DNA of 64,000 bases from Alnus glutinosa (lineage: Eukaryota > Streptophyta > Magnoliopsida > Fagales > Betulaceae), in NCBI RefSeq assembly GCF_958979055.1, contig NC_084892.1:5473501-5537500 (forward strand), written 5' to 3'. Made by a program: the position numbers and the translations under genes. This document shows, piece by piece, positions 57,346 through 64,000 of the stretch (position 1 is the first letter of the stretch; each line of letters starts with the position of its first letter). The notes below the pieces were generated by a model. The model searched no databases. It had not been told where the DNA came from and saw only the letters and a program-made list of their open reading frames with translations.

Positions 57346-58797
57346 TTAATCAACCGTTGGTAGTTGAGCTGCCGGTAGTTGTGCTGAACATTGTCCGTGA
57401 TGCACTACGGTCTCCGTCACTGAACTGCTCGCTTTTCTCTTTTTCCGATCCTTCTGCATCTCCCCACCGGTCTTGTACTCTGATGCCGCCTCGAATGCCT
57501 TGGAGGTCTTATCTTCTGCGTCTTCAGCAATTATTGCATTCAATCTCTCCCTCGTTGTGGGGTCGAAATGTCCAACAAAGGTTGCGTCCAGTAGCGTTGC
57601 CGGAATCTTTACTGTTTGTTTTTGCTTTCCCTTTGAGATCTTTCCGTCGTAAGTTTCAGCGGTCTGAATGATACATCTTTCTGAGCTGTAAAGGGTGTAC
57701 CATTTTTCTGCTGTATCTTGAAGCTTCTCCGTTATCACTCTGATGGCATGTCCTCGCATTCTGGATAGATCTTCTTGGTCAACGCTGACCGGTTCGACCT
57801 CGTCTGAAGCGAGGGTCGTCAATCCTTCTGGTTCTTCGTCGACGATTCTGAGGAGATGAAATTCTGAAACGTAACTGCCTTGACTATAATCCGGCGCTGT
57901 CGACCATACACTGATCTGGGCTGGCAAGAAATCTTCAATGGCAGTTAATTGCTCTGATATTTCTTTTCCTAAGAAGTGGGTGTCTTCAATCGCCTTCACT
58001 GAAATCTGTCCGACCATTCCATGTTTAAACAAGAAAGGGTAGGATGTCAATTTTTTTGAACAATCATTTATCCAAACAATCGGAAGACATGGCAGATAAC
58101 CGCTGATAAGGCTGGTTCCTTCCGGATGTTCGCCTTCTGTTATTCTTGATGCCCAAGTCATTGCTAAGGATTTATCGGATTTGAACTCCTGATTAGGAGG
58201 AATGCAAGCATTGTGGTCTGATTTAAGAGGGACTTCCAAATTAATAGAAAATTCAATCCTCTTGTAATATCTGTCTACTGATAATTCAGTTTTCTGTTTA
58301 CTAGATTCTCCTCTGGCTCTGAGGTTAGCTACTAGGAGCCTCTGTTCTCGCATGTATCTGATTACTGCGACGATGGTCTGTCGGAAGCTAACGATGAGAT
58401 TATTGGTGACATTATGCCATAATGCGTCTGCAACTCGTAATTCTTCGACAGAGAATTTATCTCTGAATCTCTGTATATCTGGAAAATGACTCCTTGTAGA
58501 GTATCTGGGAAAATATAATCCTCCAAGTTTCTCGTTGAGAGCTACTACTTCTTCTGAGTATTTTCCGGGAGGGATAAGAACATCTTCGAAATTCAGTAAA
58601 ATTGGCTTGTGGGGATTTGATGGTTTCATCTGATTTGGAGTTGCTCCCATTGTGTTAGCAAGAGTGTCGTCGCTGCTGAATCCCGGGGATCCATGGATGG
58701 TTATATCCAAAGGTTGAAGGCGTCCTCGACCTCTCCCTCTCCCTCTCCCTCTCCCTCTCCCGCTCCCTCTCCCTCCAGTGTCGCCTCCCGTGTTCAT
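57346..58797 (-). CDS. Intact single-exon protein of unknown family (483 aa)
   Basis: An uninterrupted frame from the ATG at 58797 (MNTGGDTGGRG); the frame is open 17 codons further up but without an earlier ATG. Residues about 9-26 are an RG-repeat tail coded by a CTCCCT microsatellite. It is followed by a mixed alpha/beta body (FSVEELRVADALWHNVTNN, VIRYMREQRLLVANLRARG, LISGYLPCLPIVWINDCSKK, YPFLFKHGMVGQISVKAIED) and a hydrophilic tail with a basic KDRKKRK patch near residue 450. There is no signal peptide or membrane segment. I do not recognise the family. Arg/Gly-rich N-terminus, no introns and isolation among transposons would fit a retrogene, a transposon-derived gene, or an endogenised viral capsid or nucleoprotein gene, but nothing decides this. 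If viral it is a fossil copy that still reads open. Confidence 0.7.
   Translation of the reverse strand: MNTGGDTGGRGSGRGRGRGRGRGRGRLQPLDITIHGSPGFSSDDTLANTMGATPNQMKPSNPHKPILLNFEDVLIPPGKYSEEVVALNEKLGGLYFPRYSTRSHFPDIQRFRDKFSVEELRVADALWHNVTNNLIVSFRQTIVAVIRYMREQRLLVANLRARGESSKQKTELSVDRYYKRIEFSINLEVPLKSDHNACIPPNQEFKSDKSLAMTWASRITEGEHPEGTSLISGYLPCLPIVWINDCSKKLTSYPFLFKHGMVGQISVKAIEDTHFLGKEISEQLTAIEDFLPAQISVWSTAPDYSQGSYVSEFHLLRIVDEEPEGLTTLASDEVEPVSVDQEDLSRMRGHAIRVITEKLQDTAEKWYTLYSSERCIIQTAETYDGKISKGKQKQTVKIPATLLDATFVGHFDPTTRERLNAIIAEDAEDKTSKAFEAASEYKTGGEMQKDRKKRKASSSVTETVVHHGQCSAQLPAAQLPTVD
58733..58776. repeat. (CTCCCT)n microsatellite inside a coding region
   Basis: Seven or so hexamer units of CTCCCT with small variation; read on the minus strand it codes the RG repeats at the start of the unknown protein. 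Confidence 0.85.
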
Positions 58798-58799
58798 TG

Positions 58800-61690
58800 T
58801 TCTATAATTAGCATAAACACAAGAAACGTTAGTCTTGAGATGAGACAATTAAGAAATCTGTTATCACGAGATGAACAAAATTCAACCAAATTTAGAGAAT
58901 GATTCAAAAAATTCAAGAAAGAAAATAGGAAACCCATACGAATGCATTGATATCTGGGCTTGTATAATTAATGTGGACTGTGTTGTTCATCAGTATGAGA
59001 TCGATATTGTCGAGGAACCAATATTTAATAAAAGGAATTGGCCACGTGCAAATTGCAATCAACCCACAAAGCTAGCTTTCCACTATCAAGGAAAGTAGTA
59101 AAGAAAAGGAAAAATGTACAATTGGGTGGCCTAATTTACAAATTTATAAAAGTGAATTAGACGTTTTATAGTTTTCCTAATTTACAAATTACTTTTTTAA
59201 GTCAAATTCCATAAATAAATATTATAGATTTCGTTTTGTGATACATAAGTTACAATAAGATGATGAGACATTGCATTCTTAATTAAAAAAAATATATATA
59301 AATATATTAAATATAAAATATAAAATAACTTAACAATTACTTTTTTTTTATTAAAAAAAGAAAAAAGAAAAAGAAACAAAGGTAGCTGCTATTTGGGCAA
59401 CTTTCCACCTCTGCTTGTTGTTTGATTCCTATGAAGTCCGATCAAATCACATGGCTTGGGATCCACCAGAACTGGCCACGTAACAACGTTCAATCAATCA
59501 ACCCACAAAGCTCTCTCTTTTCACTGCGCAAAAGCAAAGGAAAAAGAATTCCACTATCAAATAAAGTCTCCGTCACACGTCCCTCATCGGAAGTACTTTT
59601 AGGTCCATCACTCCCGGTGGACTGTTTCCTATCTACACCCATCATAAAAAAAAATTCAGTTTTCCGATTAAGCAACTTCTTATTTAACTTTATGCATATT
59701 TATATATATTTTTTTATTATGAGTAACACCTATTGTAATTTTATTAGCGACTTCTCTATAGAATTTTATGGGAAATATGAATGGGAAGAGAGTGAGTAGG
59801 TTGATTCAATGGTTACGTAGTCCTCTCGACCCCTTCATATAGATTTGATTAAGTGGTCAAATAACAGAGTCATTTAAAAGCTCACTAACAAACTCTTTAA
59901 AGGCCATTCGCCCGGTCACCATGTTAATATCATATTTTTAAAAATTTGTCTTATTCTAATTATCATATTTTTGAAAAAAAAAAAAAAAATCTTCATTTTT
60001 TATTTTTATTTTTTTCTAAATGGTCATATTTTTTTAAAAAAAGTCATATGCATCCAAGCCGAGAAATGAAAATGAACATTTGCTTTTTGGGTGTAAAAAG
60101 GAAATAAAAAAGAAAGACAAATTTTATTATTTTTTATTCTTTTGATGAGCAAATAGTACTGACCAAAGTTAGTGAATACTATTTACTCAGCAAACAAAAA
60201 TCACTATTTTGTTAATTAAGGCTATTGCCTATTGGGAAGGTTTTTTTTTTTTTTTTTTTAATATATATACTTTTTAGTAATTTGACTCATCAAAATAGCT
60301 AAAAAACCATTTTGATAAGTCTAGTAAGAATGCTCGGCTGTTAATATTTTCGGGTAAAGCAAAATACAAGACACAGCAACAAATGCAATTAGGAAGGAAT
60401 TGGTCAAAGCCATGGAGAAATAATAATCATCTACTCTATTGCCTGTTCCTCAACCTTACCCTCCTATATATAGGAAAACTAATCAGCATTGGGAAAAAAA
60501 AATCATGCAAAACTATGGTCGAAAATTATTCAATTTAGTCGCAAGTAGTGGATATGAGAACAAAATTCAACCAAATTTACAGAATGATTGAAATTGAAGA
60601 CAGGAAATTTAAAACCCATGCCAATGAATTGATAGCTCGGCTTGTATAATGTACAGTACAGTGTAGTTCGTCAATCATGAGATATCATTGTAAAAATTGA
60701 TGCCATTTTTATTCAGCTAGACTGTTTGGGAGGAACAAAATTGGATCATAAAATGAGGCTTTGAAATATTCTCATTTATTTGCTTCAATGAATTCTTTGT
60801 ACTCTCTCTTCATTTTCACCCCTGATACGGTCCTGCATAGCCAGAATAGAACCATTAGTGGCGGCCAAGAACTAGCAACCATGTTAATAAACCTAAATTA
60901 TGCCACATTCACAAAGTGACGATCCCAAACACCTTTCCATAAAATTGAAAGAGCAATCTTTCTGGACTCGTTTCAGCCATGTTTGTTTAAATTTTTATTT
61001 TCTGTCTTTTGTTTTCCGCTCACAAACAATTCAAAACGCAAAACACTCGTAAAAAAAAAGAACCAAAACAATTCTCACTTTTATATCACATCAGAACAGT
61101 TATTCAAACCAATAACAGAAAACACTCTCCAAACATATTAACAAACATATTAACAAACATACCTGAAATCATTCAACCACTAGAAAACAAGATATGTAAA
61201 ACTAAAATAAAATTTTATATTCTTAATTATTCTAAGACTTATATAGTAACATGTAATATGGATATGCCAAAATTTTAAGTAACAAAACACCTACATTCCT
61301 TAAAAAATTTGCTCAACGTACACAACTAGTTTATGTCAGTCGTGGTAAACAAATACAAGCCGATAAAGAACTAAGAGTCCGAGAGGGCAAAATAAACAGC
61401 AATAAAAATTTAATTAAGAACACACATGTAGTACTAAAGAAGCACGAAATTAAAGACTAAATATATATAACCAACCTGAGCATTTCCTTATTTTTGAAAA
61501 ACTGCGCGCATGGACTCTGTTTTTTGTAGAGCAATTTGCTCTCTTGGCTTCATGGATGAAATTTGATCTTTATTTCAAAAAAAAAAAAAAAAAAAAAAAG
61601 AACGGTTTGATTTCTATTTTTTTTTCTTATTTTTTGTTGTTCATCTTCTGTATAAGAGATGAACAAATCTATCATTAAATTTGAAAGACC
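58800..61690. other. Spacer with internal duplications, no gene seen
   Basis: A segment at 58872-59000 (AACAAAATTCAACCAAATTTA, GGGCTTGTATAAT) recurs at about 60560-60660. 59428-59560 and 60375-60475 match the CNL4 upstream region. The rest is AT-rich, with no recognised gene. The stretch 61575-61600 is a poly(A) run. Confidence 0.5.
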
Positions 61691-61699
61691 TACATGTGA

Positions 61700-62049
61700 G
61701 ATGAATTGTAGAAAAATGACACCAAACGTATCCCTTTTCAAATGAAGAAATGGGATGTTTAGGAGGCATAATAGGATGGAGGTCCAAAGGTGAAAGAATT
61801 GGATTGGATGGCCCGGCCCAATTTTGAAATGGGGGCTTTGTTATTGTCCCACACGAAACAAATATCAAGCCCTCCAAAGGAAGGTGGGAAGGCAAATAGA
61901 TTTCCAGAATTTGGGGTTGGGGTTTTGCTTTTTGTCTTTTTTCAAAACCCAACATTCACCAACACTTACCAAGCTATTAAACATGTCATAATACATGGCG
62001 GTTGCAAAGATGAAACAAGAACAATACATGGTACGAAACCATACCCATC

Positions 62050-62089
<40 letters not shown>

Positions 62090-62705
62090 ACGAAAGTATA
62101 CATCTCCTAATCAGAATTACATTAACAAATGTCTATTCACATATTTAAATAAACTTAATAAGAATTACAACGGCAGCAATTTTTTTTTTTTTTTTTTGTT
62201 TACTTTTCTTAATTTAAATTGCAATGACAGAAATATTTGCAACTTAATGCAGGGACATATAACCTTAAACTTTGAAACATTCAGGCTTCCACAGTTCCAC
62301 TGTCAGCGTCCAATGCTCAACTCCTGGCATGAACATTTTTTTAATTACAAAAGAGAAGTTAATAAAGATAACATAAGTTCAGAAAATAATAATAATAATA
62401 ATAATAATAAAATATAACATAACATAACAAGTTTTTGATACACTTGGAAATATTATATTTGTTCCACACAAAATATATAATTTCTCCTCATTTAATACTT
62501 TAGGAGCGGAATACTTGCACTCGGAGCTATTGGACGAGGTAAACAGTGGAAAGTCTAACATATGAAATAATAGACAAATAATATAAATAAAAAAGGATTT
62601 TCTACAAAAAGGTTTTTTTTTTTTTTTTTTTTTTCTTTTCATTTTAGTTTATATCAAATTCGAATATTGCGAAAAGGGTAAACTTGACAAATATTGGGGT
62701 TTGAA
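61700..62705. repeat. CNL 3'-flank block, copy 5
   Basis: Closest to 31760-32745 beside CNL3, including GGCGGTTGCAAAGATGAAAC and the TA run at 62057-62087. An ATT/AAT trinucleotide run lies at 62386-62410. Confidence 0.6.
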
Positions 62706-64000
62706 TCAATAGAGCATTAAGAGTTTAAGACCAAAAAAGAAGAAGAAAGAACTGACCTTGCCTGATCGTCTGCTTTTGTTGAAGTATCCTCGTGTCCTCA
62801 TCGAGCAGAAGCTTTGGTACATGAGTGATCTTGGACTGACCTTTCCGTCTAAATTCCTACTCAACCGAGGACATCCTTCAAAATTCATTTTTCTTAGCGC
62901 TGGGAGACGATGTGTCCCCTCCGGAAGAGATGACAAATAGGGGCAGTCAATAATCTCAAGTGTGTGAAGTGATTTGAAAGTTGGCAGCCACTCAGGCAAG
63001 GCCTCGAAGTTCTTACAATCTTCGATTTCCAGGTGTTGTAAAGTATTAGCATATCCTTGGATCCACAGGGGCAAGAACTCCAACTTTGGTAAATTACCAA
63101 TAAACAAACTTCGGAGGCTCAGCTTGAGATCCTGGTTGTGATCTTCTCCTCCCATCAAACTAAGCATTGGACAGTGATAAATTGCCAGATACTCTAAGGC
63201 GGTTAGGTGCTTGATATTGAATGGCAAAGAGGTCAAACTTGGACAATCACATATCACCAGTGTCCGAAGGTTGGTAAGGCACCCGTCCATTTCTTGAAAC
63301 AAAACTTTTACTTTCAGACAAGAAAATAAACTCAAACTCCGAAGAGAGTTAAATGATTCATTCTCCAACAAGCACATATACTTTGATGTTACCGCCAAAT
63401 ACCTAAGGCTGATCATGTTCCCTGTACCTTTGGACAACCGTTCAAGTCTCGAACATCCGTGGAGTAGTAATGTTTGCAAATTATGCAGCTTGCAGATGGA
63501 ATTAGGAAGTTTCTTGATTTTTATATTATAAGATAGATTGAGATATCTCAAATGCTTGAGAGTACCAATAGATCTTGGCAGCACCTCAATAGACGAATCA
63601 CTTAAATCAAGCAATCGCAAGTAGTTGAATCTCGAGATGCATACTTCAACTAATGACATTGGGAGTGGTTGCACGCCTGTGGGCATAATGGTGCGCACCT
63701 TTGTTAACTTGTCTAAGTAGTTTGGAACTCCTTGACCCATTTCTAAAAATGACAAATAACGAATTGTTCCTGCAATGTTTTTGTTGCCCAACTCTACTAC
63801 TGAACACTCTTCTTGTGCAACTAAGATAGCAAGATCATGGATGAGATCATGCATTTTAAAGGTATAGAAGGGCAAGCTAGGAAGCTTTTCAGAAGCGTCT
63901 TGGAAGAAAGATCTCGACAACAACTCATTTATATACAACTCCCCAACATCTTCTAAATCTTGTTCTTTATTAATAGGCATGTCAAATATTAGTCCATTTG
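62706..64000 (-). CDS. CNL5: partial CC-NB-ARC-LRR gene (LRR half; runs off window)
   Basis: The C-terminal about 430 residues of a CNL, open to the window edge, where it reads NGLIFDMPINKEQ. It starts within the winged-helix part of NB-ARC, contains the MHD motif intact (FKMHDLIHDLA), and about 13 LRRs. It is nearly the same as CNL3 over the shared part (PTGVQP, LPSLPFYTFKMHD, RTRGYFNKS tail) and uninterrupted where CNL3 is broken. The final FFFFFGLKLLMLY is probably intron: CAAG followed by GTCAGT near 62758 is a good splice donor. Whether the missing half is intact cannot be told. Confidence 0.88.
   Translation of the reverse strand, partial: NGLIFDMPINKEQDLEDVGELYINELLSRSFFQDASEKLPSLPFYTFKMHDLIHDLAILVAQEECSVVELGNKNIAGTIRYLSFLEMGQGVPNYLDKLTKVRTIMPTGVQPLPMSLVEVCISRFNYLRLLDLSDSSIEVLPRSIGTLKHLRYLNLSYNIKIKKLPNSICKLHNLQTLLLHGCSRLERLSKGTGNMISLRYLAVTSKYMCLLENESFNSLRSLSLFSCLKVKVLFQEMDGCLTNLRTLVICDCPSLTSLPFNIKHLTALEYLAIYHCPMLSLMGGEDHNQDLKLSLRSLFIGNLPKLEFLPLWIQGYANTLQHLEIEDCKNFEALPEWLPTFKSLHTLEIIDCPYLSSLPEGTHRLPALRKMNFEGCPRLSRNLDGKVSPRSLMYQSFCSMRTRGYFNKSRRSGKVSSFFFFFGLKLLMLY

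Noticed and set aside
1-64000. CRISPR array, tRNA or rRNA genes, organellar DNA
   Set aside because: No regularly spaced direct repeats with spacers, no cloverleaf-like sequence and no rRNA landmarks were seen; base composition and content are nuclear plant.

Overview
The window looks like nuclear DNA of a dicot plant, probably a woody species; a Fagales-type tree is a guess from the style of the resistance genes. It is AT-rich, gene-poor and full of transposons. The backbone is a tandem array of five CC-NB-ARC-LRR (CNL, RGA-type) disease resistance loci, all on the minus strand: CNL1 (7359-9903), CNL2 (17845-20381), CNL3 (32748-35347), CNL4 (46640-49288) and CNL5 (62706 to the window end). 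Only CNL4 reads as a whole protein (882 aa). CNL1 and CNL3 carry several lesions, CNL2 is one 7-base deletion away from full length, and CNL5 runs off the window.

Each CNL sits in a duplicated unit. Just left of the gene (its 3' side) is a block with LINE-like coding remnants and a conserved noncoding stretch. On the 5' side is a short flank block, followed in some units by a 4 kb AT-rich spacer. Because the units are paralogous, one copy often shows the empty site for a transposon found in another, so many boundaries below are supported both by target-site duplications and by an un-inserted sister locus.

Region by region: 1-5.3 kb, spacer with nested inverted-repeat elements; 5.3-9.9 kb, flank and CNL1; 10-15.4 kb, spacer copy 2 with a MULE-like element; 15.4-20.5 kb, flank, a small TRIM-like LTR fossil and CNL2; 21-29.2 kb, a shortened spacer, then a 5'-truncated LINE that contains a complete-looking 5.0 kb Ty1/copia element with identical-looking 408-base LTRs; 29.2-35.4 kb, several MITEs and CNL3; 36-38.6 kb, a hAT element with a transposase relic; 38.6-41.4 kb, a retroposon and unit remnants; 41.4-44.9 kb, a Pack-MULE-like element holding fragments of three unrelated host genes (universal stress protein, LRR receptor-like, DUF642); 45-49.3 kb, hAT remnant and CNL4; 49.3-51.2 kb, duplicated CNL4 5' flank; 51.2-52 kb, a second truncated LINE with a 15-base duplication; 52-55.9 kb, two members of a GGGGTAATTAC-ended element family; 57.3-58.8 kb, an intact 483-aa single-exon reading frame I cannot assign; 59-61.7 kb, duplicated spacer; 61.7-64 kb, CNL5.

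The CNLs are intracellular immune receptor genes and only CNL4 is likely to give a normal receptor. Everything else records how the array was duplicated, then invaded and broken by transposons. No tRNA, rRNA, microRNA precursor or CRISPR array was recognised.
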